Part shown: positions 41,405-49,732 of the stretch, in pieces
Layout of the letters: every line of letters starts with the position of its first letter
How positions within the stretch are numbered: position 1 is the first letter of the stretch
NCBI GenBank assembly: GCA_900317305.1
Contig: ONGG01000020.1
Location: 1-49,800 of the forward strand
DNA: 49,800 nucleotides
Direction: 5' to 3'
From: an uncultured Prevotellaceae bacterium
GTDB taxonomy: Bacteria > Bacteroidota > Bacteroidia > Bacteroidales > Bacteroidaceae
The notes under the pieces: model-generated
What the model was told of the DNA's origin: nothing
Database searches by the model: none
What the model saw: the letters and a program-made list of their open reading frames with translations, nothing else
Position numbers and translations under genes: made by a program

Positions 41405-44341
41405 ATGCAACATCAACCATTTTTGAGATATGTGGCCGAGGACCTCTTGGCGAAATATGGCAACGATTTGTCGGGAGTCACCGTCGTGTTCCCCAACAAG
41501 CGGGCGTCGCTCTTCCTCAACGAGCACCTTGCCTCGCTCACCGACAAGCCCATCTGGAGCCCACGCTACACCACTATCAGCGAGATGATGCAACAACACT
41601 CGCCCCTCTCCGTGGCCGATGACATCAAACTCATCTGCGACCTGCACAAGAGCTTCAACCACTGCACCGGCGACAGCGAACCCCTCGACAAGTTCTGGGG
41701 CTGGGGCACCGTGCTGCTGGCCGATTTCGACGATATCGACAAGTGTCTGGCCGATGCCGGCGCCGTGTTCGACAACCTCCGCGACCTCCACTCCTTCGAC
41801 ACCGTGAGCTACCTCTCCGAGGAGCAGAAAGCGGTGCTGAAACGGTTCTTCTCCACCTTCGACGAGAACCACGAGAGCCGGCTCCGCGAGAAATTCCTCA
41901 AGTTATGGAGCCATTTCGGCGACGTATATGCTGACTTCAACGAGCGGCTGCGGCAGCAGCAGTTGGCCTACGAGGGTGCCCTCCTCCGCAGCGTGGTCTG
42001 CGACGATAGCATCGACTTCGGCCCCGGTCCCTACCTCCTGGTGGGTTTCAACGCCCTGCTCCCGGTGGAGCAGAAGCTGTTCCGCCGGCTGAAGCGCGAG
42101 AGCGACGCCCACTTCTACTGGGACTACGACAACTACTATCTGGGCAACGACAATCACCCCAACGAGGCCGGAACGTTCGTCAGCAAGGCCATCATCGAGT
42201 TCGGCAACGAACTCGACATCCACGACGATGCCATCTACGCCAACCTCACTACCCCGAAGCGCATCACCTATATCGGTGCCCCCACCGGCAATGTGCAGGC
42301 CCGCTACGTGGGCGAGTGGCTCAGTGAGTCGTCGCGTGTGGAGGCCGGCAACAAGAGTGCCATCGTGATGTGCGACGAGACCCTCCTGCCCACCATCGTC
42401 CACAGCATCACCCCCGAGGTGACCGACCTGAACATCACCACGGGCTTCCCCCTCACCCACACCGCCGCGGCCTCGCTCGTCAGCCTTCTCCTCGAGCTCC
42501 GCCTCTTCGGCACGCGCGGCAAGCGCTACCGCCAGAAGTTCGTCAACGCTGTGCTCCGCCATCCCTATGCCGTGATGCTCTCGCCCCTGGCTTCCACGCT
42601 GTGCGCCGAACTCGTCGACCGCCACCGCTTCTACCCCAGCCGCGACGAACTGTCGCTCGACGAGGGTCTCACCCTCCTCTTCAGCGACCTCACCAAGAGC
42701 ACCGATGGCAAGACCTACAACGAGATAGAGGTGCTCAGCCAGTGGCTCCTCTCGCTGCTCCGCCACATCGCCATCGAGGCCCAGGCGCAGAAGCCCGACG
42801 ACCCCCTCACCCATGAGTCCATCTTCCGCACCTACACCTTGCTCAACCGCCTTCACGGTCTAGTGGCCTCGGGCGACCTCGCCACCGATGTCATCACCTT
42901 CTGCCGCCTCATCCGCCAGGTGATGAGCCAGACACGTGTGCCCTATCATGGCGAGCCGGCTGTGGGCCTGCAGGTGATGGGCGTGCTCGAGACGCGCAAC
43001 CTCGACTTCGACCACCTGCTGCTCCTCTCGTGCAACGAGGGCAACATGCCGCAGGGCACCGACAGCACGTCGTTCATCCCGCAGGCCATCCGCATGGCCT
43101 ACGGCCTGTCGACCATCGACCACACCGTGAGCCTCTACGCCTACTATTTCTATCGCATGCTGCAGCGCGCCACCGATGTCACCATCATGTATGTGAACGC
43201 CGCCGACAACAAGGGCACGGGCGAGATGAGCCGCTTCATGGTGCAGCTGCTGGTGGAGGGCGGCATGGACATCGCGCGCCAGTCGATTCACTCCGAGCAG
43301 GAACCCATACGCCACGAGAAGGTGGCTATCGAGAAGACTCCCGAGGTGCTCAATCGCCTGCGCCGCATCGAATACCTCTCTCCCACCGCCATCAACCGCT
43401 ACAACCGCTGTCCGCTGGAGTTCTACTACTATGCGATAGCCAACATCAAGGAGCCCGACGACGTGAGCGACGAGATCGACAACCGCATCTTCGGCACCAT
43501 CTTCCACGACGCCTCGCAGTTTGTCTACGACGGCATCACCGGGGCCGACAAGGAGGAGCGCGACGAGCAGCACCCCTTCCGTCTGCCCGGCCACGAGATA
43601 TCGAAGAGTCAGATCGACCATGTGCTGAAAGAGAAGGTGCCCATAGAGCGCGCCGTAGACAAGGCGTTCCACGACGACTTCTTCAAGACCGGCAAGGGCG
43701 AGCAACCCGAGTACAACGGTCTGCAGACCATCCACCGCAATGTGATCGTGCATTACATCGAGCAGTTGCTGCGCATCGACAGCCGTCTGGCGCCCTTCAC
43801 CATCCGCGGTCTGGAGGGCAAGGTCACCACCACCATCCCCGTGACCACGAGCGAGGGCAAGTTCACCGTGCGTGTGGGTGGCCGCATTGACCGGCTCGAC
43901 GAGGTGACCGACAGCGACGGTGTGCGCTGCATCCGCGTGATCGACTACAAGACGGGCACCAAGGACCTGAAAAACTTCGAGAGCATCGACGACGTGTTCT
44001 CGCGCGCGAAGATTCACAACCATGCCGACTATTTTCTCCAGGCCATGCTCTACTCCTGGATTGTGAGCGAGTCGGCGGAGGTGAATCCGCATCAGTTGCC
44101 CGTGAGTCCGGCCCTGCTCTTCATCCAGCATGCCATCAAAGACGACTATTCGCCGGTGCTGAAGCTCAACAAGGCCCCCATCACCGACATGCGGGAGTGG
44201 AACGCGGCCTTTGTAGAGCGCCTGAGTGCCCTGATAGGCGAGATCTACGAGCCCACCAAGCCCTTCGAGCCCACCGACGACCCGCAGTTCTGCAAACTCT
44301 GTCCCTACAAGGAATTGTGCGGAAGGGTGAAAAAGGATTGA
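41405..44341 (+). CDS. addB: PD-(D/E)XK nuclease, AddB-type subunit
   Basis: A 978-residue partner of AddA. The N-terminal region is helicase-like but lacks a canonical Walker A (FPNKRASLFLNEHLA in its place). The C-terminal RecB-type nuclease carries VGGRIDRLDEVTD and VIDYKTGTKDL (D…DYK). Cysteines typical of the AddB iron-sulfur cluster are present: NRCPLEF upstream of the nuclease and FCKLCPYKELCGR at the very end. The start is 10 bp after addA, so both are one operon. The complex resects DNA ends in the cytosol. Confidence 0.9.
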   Translation: MQHQPFLRYVAEDLLAKYGNDLSGVTVVFPNKRASLFLNEHLASLTDKPIWSPRYTTISEMMQQHSPLSVADDIKLICDLHKSFNHCTGDSEPLDKFWGWGTVLLADFDDIDKCLADAGAVFDNLRDLHSFDTVSYLSEEQKAVLKRFFSTFDENHESRLREKFLKLWSHFGDVYADFNERLRQQQLAYEGALLRSVVCDDSIDFGPGPYLLVGFNALLPVEQKLFRRLKRESDAHFYWDYDNYYLGNDNHPNEAGTFVSKAIIEFGNELDIHDDAIYANLTTPKRITYIGAPTGNVQARYVGEWLSESSRVEAGNKSAIVMCDETLLPTIVHSITPEVTDLNITTGFPLTHTAAASLVSLLLELRLFGTRGKRYRQKFVNAVLRHPYAVMLSPLASTLCAELVDRHRFYPSRDELSLDEGLTLLFSDLTKSTDGKTYNEIEVLSQWLLSLLRHIAIEAQAQKPDDPLTHESIFRTYTLLNRLHGLVASGDLATDVITFCRLIRQVMSQTRVPYHGEPAVGLQVMGVLETRNLDFDHLLLLSCNEGNMPQGTDSTSFIPQAIRMAYGLSTIDHTVSLYAYYFYRMLQRATDVTIMYVNAADNKGTGEMSRFMVQLLVEGGMDIARQSIHSEQEPIRHEKVAIEKTPEVLNRLRRIEYLSPTAINRYNRCPLEFYYYAIANIKEPDDVSDEIDNRIFGTIFHDASQFVYDGITGADKEERDEQHPFRLPGHEISKSQIDHVLKEKVPIERAVDKAFHDDFFKTGKGEQPEYNGLQTIHRNVIVHYIEQLLRIDSRLAPFTIRGLEGKVTTTIPVTTSEGKFTVRVGGRIDRLDEVTDSDGVRCIRVIDYKTGTKDLKNFESIDDVFSRAKIHNHADYFLQAMLYSWIVSESAEVNPHQLPVSPALLFIQHAIKDDYSPVLKLNKAPITDMREWNAAFVERLSALIGEIYEPTKPFEPTDDPQFCKLCPYKELCGRVKKD

Positions 44342-44382
44342 GATTGGAGAATTTCACTTCGGGGGACTGGCTTCGGTTTTTT

Positions 44383-44481
44383 GGTCGCTGCGCTCAAAAT
44401 CTTGCAAAATCTATAAGAAAATCTTTCATGATTTGTGTGATTTTTAATCAGATTTTTTTCCAGATTTTGAGCGTAGCGACC
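44383..44481. repeat. palindromic repeat unit F
   Basis: 99 bp, GGTCGCTGCGCTCAAAATC … GATTTTGAGCGTAGCGACC; closely related to the reverse complement of units C and D. Confidence 0.9.
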
Positions 44482-44662
44482 CTATTCACGAGAAAGCCGA
44501 CTGCTCACATGAAAATAAAAAAAGCTGCGCTTTGGAAAAAAGGAACATGAAACGCCGACGCTTAGAAAAAGGCTGCGAGGGCAGCCTGGGAAAAAAGGAA
44601 GAAAAAAGGTTTGAGATTGGAGGTTGGAGATTTTCAATTCGGGGGACCGGCTTCGGTTTTAT

Positions 44663-44761
44663 GGTCGCTGCGCTCAAAATCTTGCAAAATCTATAAGAAA
44701 ATCTTTCATGATTTGTGTGATTTTTAATCAGTTTTTTTTTCAGATTTTGAGCGCAGCGACC
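44663..44761. repeat. palindromic repeat unit G
   Basis: 99 bp, nearly identical to F, 280 bp downstream. Right end GATTTTGAGCGCAGCGACC makes its outer arms a perfect 19-bp inverted repeat. Confidence 0.9.
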
Positions 44762-44921
44762 CTATTCACGAGAAAGCCGACTCACATGAAAATAAAAAAC
44801 GCTACGCTTGGAAAAAGGAACATGAAACGCTGACACTTGGAAAAAGGCTGCGAGGGCAGCCTGGGAAAAAGGAGGAAAAAGAAAATCTCCAATCTCCAAC
44901 CTCCAATCTCAAACCTAAATT

Positions 44922-44940
44922 GATTTTGAGCGTAGCGACC
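44922..44940. repeat. solo right end of the palindromic unit
   Basis: GATTTTGAGCGTAGCGACC without a left arm, 13 bp from the end of the PNPOx-like gene. Confidence 0.8.
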
Positions 44941-44953
44941 ATACCCAGAAGCA

Positions 44954-45502
44954 TCAGAACCCTACCGTTCTCTCCGGTGCAGAGAAAGAGCAGAAGCGGG
45001 CGGTGGCGTTGGTGATGTAGAGCACCGCCATGTTGTCGTCGTCCGCCTTGTACATCGACTTCAGACTCTCGTTGCGGTTCAGGAACTCCTCTTTCACGGC
45101 CAGGGTCTCATCGTTCACCAGAGTTCCGCTCAGTCGCATCCACTCGCTCCCCGACTTCTTCAGGGCGCAGATCTCAAACTTGCCGTTCTTGGCCATCTGC
45201 TTGTAAACGTCCTTCACTTTGCCCGTCATGATGTAAAGACGGCCATCAATAATCTCCGATACACCGAAGGCACGTACGCGGGGTTGGTCGCCGTCTACGG
45301 TGGCGATAAAGAATACTCCGCACTCCTTCAGATAAGCTTGTACTTCTTCCATATTTGCTTGTTTTGTTTGTGGGTCAATTGTGTCGGCAGCCACGGTCTG
45401 TGCCACCGACTCCTTTTCGTTCTCTACGGCCTGAGAAGGCTTGTTCTGTGTGCAGGCAGCCATGGTGAACAGCACTGCCATTGCCAAAATCATCTTTTTC
45501 AT
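44954..45502 (-). CDS. lipoprotein with a pyridoxamine-5'-phosphate-oxidase-like domain
   Basis: A 182-residue protein. The N-terminus is a lipoprotein signal (MKKMILAMAVLFTMAACTQN, lipobox MAAC, Cys17), followed by a ~30-residue linker and a split-barrel flavin-binding-type domain from ~residue 50: MEEVQAYLKECGVFFIATVD, GDQPRVRAFGVSEIIDGRLY, MTGKVKDVYKQMAKNGKFEI. Small relatives of this domain are normally soluble cytosolic proteins starting at that internal Met. The lipid anchor implies an envelope location, which is unusual. No partner gene is evident. Confidence 0.85.
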   Translation of the reverse strand: MKKMILAMAVLFTMAACTQNKPSQAVENEKESVAQTVAADTIDPQTKQANMEEVQAYLKECGVFFIATVDGDQPRVRAFGVSEIIDGRLYIMTGKVKDVYKQMAKNGKFEICALKKSGSEWMRLSGTLVNDETLAVKEEFLNRNESLKSMYKADDDNMAVLYITNATARFCSFSAPERTVGF

Positions 45503-45542
45503 CTTTTTTAGGTATTTGAATAATTGAAGATTCCCATACGTT

Positions 45543-45729
45543 TTATTTCCTGTATTTCTTCACCATGGCCGGCAGCGTCGCACCATGGTGGCCCTCCTCG
45601 CTGGCAAAGCGTTCCATCTCGTCGGCAGCCTCATTCATGCCAATACATCATCACGCCTGCTGCTTCAGCCTTAGCGGCTCCATCGCACAGTTTCTCAAAA
45701 TCAGTTCCTTTGGTAATTCCGTAAATCAT
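45543..45729 (-). pseudogene. small rubrerythrin-like or helical protein gene with a frameshift
   Basis: From ATG 45729: MIYGITKGTDFEKLCDGAAK, then AEAAGVMMYWH, stop. One base on, a frame continues NEAADEMERFASEEGHHGAT, LPAMVKKYRK and stops at 45543. Together these read as one ~62-residue helical protein with the E…E-x-x-H-H pattern of small ferritin-like/rubrerythrin proteins, broken by one base. The second half recurs at 48243-48301. A genuine frameshift or a sequencing error is possible. Confidence 0.6.
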
Positions 45730-45928
45730 AGGTATTGTTGCTGTCCGATAAAAATCGGAATTGATTAATATTCGTTTTGAAATGCCTTTAAACGGGCAAT
45801 TTTTGTCCTATTTTTTAAAAGTAACCCCCATCTGTGTGTCAAAGAGGTCTAGTTGTCGGTATTTTTGACTTGCCAACCACCTTGCTCTTTGCTGTAGCAA
45901 GTTCCTACAGCAGCAACAGGCTGTAGTC

Positions 45929-46990
45929 TTAATCAAAATGATGCAACATGGCAGTCAGATCGACCTGCTTTCCAAGTTGTGAGCAAAGTTTGTCGTATTC
46001 CTTGTCGGTGATATCCTTGCCGTCCTTTGACTTGTTGTTTTCAATCAACTCGCCCTCCAAGTCGTATTGGTCGATGGATCTGAAGTTGACCACAGCCTTG
46101 CTGTTTTTCACAATGGTAAAGTCTGACATCATACAGCCTGTGCCGCAACCACCCTGCACTCCTACACCATTCTCGTAGAAATAGATCTCTGTCGCTCCGG
46201 AGGAGGACGCGAGCACAGAGGGTTGGCCGCCGGCAATGGAGAACAGCATTTTATAGTAATGATCCTTGTCCTGGATGAACACCTCGGGCGCACCATCGCG
46301 GTCGACGTCCAGCAGGCCGTATGCGTTGAAAGAGACCTCATCCTTTTCGAGATCTTGCTTCTCTGCCGCAAGTTCCTTCATCTTCGGCAGATATTTGTTG
46401 ATGTCAAAATTCTTGTTGAACTTCCCGTCGTCGACATAGGCACGCATATTCATGAGGATATCGTAGTCGTCGTCATTCACAAAGAAAATGTTGGCGACAC
46501 GCCATTGTCCGTCCTCCACCCGCATCAGCCAGCGGATGGGAATGCCCTTGGTGGTGACGGCGTCCTTAACGAGGAATTTGACTTCGGCCGTTCCTTTTTC
46601 TTGCAGTTTGACCTGAATGTCGTTGGCACTGACATACCCCTCGTAGCAGTCGTAAGTCCAGGGATCCAGCGGTCCTTCCTCACCGAAGTCGAAGAAGCCG
46701 CCGCACTCACACTCACGGTCGATGGCCGCCACTTCCTGGCGTATCTCCCACCATTCTTTACTACCGAAGCGCTCGTCTACAGAGGGCATCTCCTCTTTGG
46801 TGTCCTCACTCATCTTATTCCAGTAGTCATAGACGGCATTCACTTGTTTGACCACAGCCTCCACGTTATTCAGCGAGTCGGGCACTTCGTTCGTTACGGT
46901 AGATGCGACATCTGGCGTGGCATTGCTGGTCTTGCTGCCATAGGATGTTGCCGCCACAAAGGCAAAAAGCAGAAATATTATCTTTTTCAT
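45929..46990 (-). CDS. exported protein of unknown function, 353 residues
   Basis: A signal peptide (MKKIIFLLFAFVAATSYGSK) leads to two regions: an N-terminal ~130-residue domain (VVKQVNAVYDYWNKMSEDTK … PIRWLMRVEDGQWRVANIFF) resembling DUF3828-type secreted domains, and a C-terminal part with a calcium-loop-like LLDVDRDGAPEVFIQDKDHY typical of FG-GAP or EF-hand-like repeats. No catalytic residues recognised. It lies 26 bp after the 100-residue gene upstream and may share its transcript. The gap 45730-45928 contains a perfect 7-bp hairpin (GCTGTAG … CTACAGC) after its stop. Confidence 0.75.
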   Translation of the reverse strand: MKKIIFLLFAFVAATSYGSKTSNATPDVASTVTNEVPDSLNNVEAVVKQVNAVYDYWNKMSEDTKEEMPSVDERFGSKEWWEIRQEVAAIDRECECGGFFDFGEEGPLDPWTYDCYEGYVSANDIQVKLQEKGTAEVKFLVKDAVTTKGIPIRWLMRVEDGQWRVANIFFVNDDDYDILMNMRAYVDDGKFNKNFDINKYLPKMKELAAEKQDLEKDEVSFNAYGLLDVDRDGAPEVFIQDKDHYYKMLFSIAGGQPSVLASSSGATEIYFYENGVGVQGGCGTGCMMSDFTIVKNSKAVVNFRSIDQYDLEGELIENNKSKDGKDITDKEYDKLCSQLGKQVDLTAMLHHFD

Positions 46991-47016
46991 TTTATTTTAG
47001 GTATTCGTTATTATAT

Positions 47017-47319
47017 TTACCAATCTTCCGTTTCCGGGTCATTATCATCAAACTCAATATCGAATTTTATATACCGTTGAGGATAACCACATTCACTATA
47101 CTTCACACTACATCCTTTGAGATTCTTGTTAATCTCCTTCACATACTTAGCTTTGCCAACAGCATTGAAGTCCTCGATTAGATTTGCGCTAACATCAACA
47201 ATCACGTTCCCAAAACAAATCATATCCTGAAATTGTTCGCTTTGAGGATTTCCAGATTGTTTCATGATATACTTTGCAATGCGTTTGCAATTGCTCTTAA
47301 AGTCTTTATGTGCTATCAT
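47017..47319 (-). CDS. hypothetical protein, 100 residues
   Basis: MIAHKDFKSNCKRIAKYIMK starts a helical, basic N-terminus, followed by a beta-rich stretch (MICFGNVIVDVSANLIEDF) and an acidic C-terminus (KFDIEFDDNDPETEDW). No family recognised. AT-rich relative to the chromosome average here, which may indicate acquired DNA. Upstream gap 47320-47674 (355 bp) contains no other gene; only the plus-strand promoter at 47552. Confidence 0.65.
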   Translation of the reverse strand: MIAHKDFKSNCKRIAKYIMKQSGNPQSEQFQDMICFGNVIVDVSANLIEDFNAVGKAKYVKEINKNLKGCSVKYSECGYPQRYIKFDIEFDDNDPETEDW

Positions 47320-47551
47320 AATATTTTAAATTTGAATATAAATATAGTTGTGAATTAGCCCCATTTGTAGCGCTAGCGACACTAAAGTACTGATTTTATA
47401 ATATACAGCAAATGATTTATCCGAATCTTTAAGCATGTTTAACAGAATGCGTGTCAATGGACTTGATATGACGGACAACCAGCGGTATGATTTGTGCCAA
47501 AATTCCATATAAATAATGGAAGATATGTTCGTTTTTCTCGCTTTCTTTTCG

Positions 47552-47559
47552 TATCTTTG
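47552..47559 (+). promoter_or_regulatory. probable -7 box (TATCTTTG) of the two small genes
   Basis: TATCTTTG about 115 nt before the ATG at 47675; the sequence around -33 is TTCGTTT rather than TTG. Confidence 0.45.
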
Positions 47560-47674
47560 TAGTCGAACTCGTGAGCCTGGCCACCATTGTGACGATAGGC
47601 TTTCGAGATAAAACAACATTCCATTTTTTGCCGCCTGGTGCGGTCGTGAGGTACACGTAAAACTTCGGTGTTAT

Positions 47675-47863
47675 ATGAAAAAATTTACTATCACTTGCTA
47701 TGGCAAGACAAAGAGCTACCCAGAGAGCCAACGGAAAGCGATGATGGACTTCTATCTTGAAGGTATGGCATGTTGTGACGGAAGTGAGCGTGATCGCTAC
47801 TCCCATGTTTATGCAGACCTTGCCGCAGGTATGGAGCATTGCTTTGACCAAAGTTTTTGGTAA
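47675..47863 (+). CDS. hypothetical protein, 62 residues
   Basis: MKKFTITCYGKTKSYPESQR then KAMMDFYLEGMACCDGSERD and HVYADLAAGMEHCFDQ. A compact alpha/beta protein of a type I associate with Bacteroidota mobile or defence-rich regions (small proteins with an E-G-x-x-x-C-x-G-S-E-R motif), but I cannot name it. It is 23 bp before the next small gene, with which it should be co-transcribed. Confidence 0.7.
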   Translation: MKKFTITCYGKTKSYPESQRKAMMDFYLEGMACCDGSERDRYSHVYADLAAGMEHCFDQSFW

Positions 47864-47886
47864 TTCGGGGCTGGTAGAATCCGCTC

Positions 47887-48189
47887 ATGGAAGAGACAAA
47901 AAATAAAGCCAAAATTCAGAAAGAGCCTGTATTTATAGAAAGGCCCGACGGAACCATCATTCGAACTAAGCATCCAAGACTCGAAATAACGTGCAAGGCG
48001 AGTGAAGAGCTTCAAGCTCACTTGAAAACTATGCCGAGCCGAAGCCGGGATTGGGACATTGTCCAAATTCGGGTCTTGGATGCCAATTGCACGCGCAAGC
48101 AACTGGAGCATGCGCTACGGATGGCCTATGAGTGGCTGAAGCACCAGAATAAAATCTCCCACGATTCTCAGGAGGAGCAGACAGAATAG
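47887..48189 (+). CDS. hypothetical protein, 100 residues
   Basis: A basic N-terminus (MEETKNKAKIQKEPVFIERP, with a DGTIIRTKHPRLEIT strand region) and a helical C-terminus (RKQLEHALRMAYEWLKHQNK). No family recognised. Second gene of the small two-gene unit; downstream lies the remnant at 48243-48301 and the end of the convergent AIPR fragment. Confidence 0.65.
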   Translation: MEETKNKAKIQKEPVFIERPDGTIIRTKHPRLEITCKASEELQAHLKTMPSRSRDWDIVQIRVLDANCTRKQLEHALRMAYEWLKHQNKISHDSQEEQTE

Positions 48190-48242
48190 TGGATTGTGGG
48201 GACTGTCTCCAGGAAACCTCTAACCTGACTCGCTGTGTAACG

Positions 48243-48301
48243 CCATGGTTGTCGTCTTCCGCGCTGGCAAAGAGTTCCATTTCATTTGCAGGGCCATTCA
48301 T
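48243..48301 (-). pseudogene. fragment related to the remnant at 45543-45729
   Basis: Minus-strand MNGPANEMELFASAEDDNHG aligns with NEAADEMERFASEEGHHG at the other locus, with the DNA alike over ~57 bp and diverging abruptly after ATGG. Only the middle of the gene remains. A GGAAAGTCT-C-AGACTTTCC palindrome lies 14 bp upstream on that strand. Confidence 0.55.
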
Positions 48302-48373
48302 AAACCAGCGGCCCGGAAAGTCTCAGACTTTCCATCTAGGGACATCTGGCTACATTTTTCTATTAAAAATTCT

Positions 48374-49729
48374 TCATGGCTTAAAACCTCTTGCTTTCAT
48401 ATTTTCCAAGCCATAATAGAAACTCCACTTCATTTTAAAAGACATTTCTATTTCTCCATTGACTACTTTGTTAAGATTATCATAAACATAGTCTTTCAAT
48501 GCATGATGTGTTCTGTCCCAATTCCTCATTTTTCGAAGCAAATCTTCTGTCATCAATAGATTCAATTCCCTATTGGTTATCTTTTTCTTTGTTGGAATCT
48601 GGACTTCCTGTTTAGCCTCTTCTTCTACAAATGCATCTGCTTGGTAGAGCAGGTCAATATTGTTCTTGGAAAGTATGTCGATAATCTGTGTGCCACCTTC
48701 TAGCTCATTGTTTGAGAATACTGCTTTCTTACCAACTTTTCTTGCTATCTCGTGACAGAGATTTTGCTGCATAATATTAAGACATTCAGATTCCTTCCCC
48801 CACAAAGCGATGCGTTCCCAAATCTCCACAGGAACGTTGGAAATCATTATCCTGCTCTCCTCTACCAGGATACGCTCTTGTTCCTCCTTTGTTTGAGAAA
48901 TGCGTTTGGGTGGATTTGTAAGGTCGATAAGGTCTTTTTTAATATCCTTTAGATTGTAGCTCCATCTATGCTTTTTAATGTCTTCCCAAAGTGATTTCTT
49001 TTTTGAAAGTTCATCATAGCGTGCCACTCCTTGATAAGATGTAATAAACTTATTGATTTGTTTCATCAAGTTATACATAAAGTCTGATAATTCTGTAGAG
49101 ACCTCCTGCCTAATCCATATTTTATATAGATCAATCTGTCCATTTGTTATATGATGGAGCAAAGCGACAGCATAGGGAACAACAGCTTTCTTTATATCGC
49201 CAATTGGTTCACCATGCTGCTTGGTACCATACCGTTTATCTGCTTCTTTAAAAAGAATGGCTTTAGCTATCAAATCCTCAAAATAAATATTGTCTATTTC
49301 TGAAAGCTTGGGCATTTTGTGTTTCAAAAAGAGGGCATAGTTTTTTTCGTTTCCCAAGCAAACAGAATGAGGACCGATATAGTCATCACAATCAATTCCT
49401 TTTACTCTGACAGTGAAATGCGTTTCCCCATAACAGTTTTCATATTTTGCCAAGTCGTACTTGGTAAACACTTGATCTTTAGGATATTTCATGTCAAATT
49501 GTGATTCAGCCTGCCTGGTAAAGCCTTCTTTAAGACGGAAATTCTTATATTGTCCTTTAGCTCTTTCAAAATACCAAAATGTACTTGTAGGATGGGTAGC
49601 ACTTGGTTCTGTCATGACACTCCGCGACCAAGTCTCAAGCCTGATCAGTTCCTCTCTATTAGCTGAAAAATCAGCCTCGTTAACCTTGTTTTGTGTATTA
49701 GCTGCGCACGTCGGAGCATGTTCAGTCAG
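48374..49729 (-). pseudogene. truncated AIPR (abortive infection) protein, C-terminal part
   Basis: The frame from ATG 49615 encodes 413 residues with clear AIPR-family features: FWYFERAKGQYKNF, SQFDMKYPKDQVFTKYDLAK, YENCYGETHF and a long helical C-terminus. The homology continues in frame upstream of that ATG: ANTQNKVNEADFSANREEL then IRLETWSRSV, to at least 49705, and an in-frame TAA at 49732-49730 then closes the frame. Complete AIPR proteins have a further ~250-300 N-terminal residues with the catalytic core region. The gene is therefore decapitated, probably by a deletion or insertion at 49705-49735. AT-rich, so likely a transferred defence gene, now inactive or producing only a fragment. 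Confidence 0.82.
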
Positions 49730-49732
49730 TTA

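Larger units (their letters stand above)
44338..44900. repeat. ~280-bp tandem duplication carrying two palindromic units
   Basis: Two copies (starting near 44338 and 44610) share GAGATTGGAG, a GGGGGAC(T/C)GGCTTCGGTTT string, a palindromic unit, CCTATTCACGAGAAAGCCGA and GGCTGCGAGGGCAGCCTGGG, and then diverge slightly. The second is followed by an inverted partial copy (AATCTCCAACCTCCAATCTC). Nothing in this 612-bp gap codes for a credible protein. Confidence 0.85.

Noticed and set aside
42860-44131. 423-residue minus-strand frame inside addB
   Set aside because: Antisense His/Val/Leu-rich frame without domain features; the AddB nuclease and iron-sulfur motifs are on the plus strand.
47394-47540. 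tRNA or small structured RNA in the gap before the small genes
   Set aside because: No cloverleaf, anticodon arm or T-loop consensus (GGTTCGA) was found; only short AT-rich pairing.
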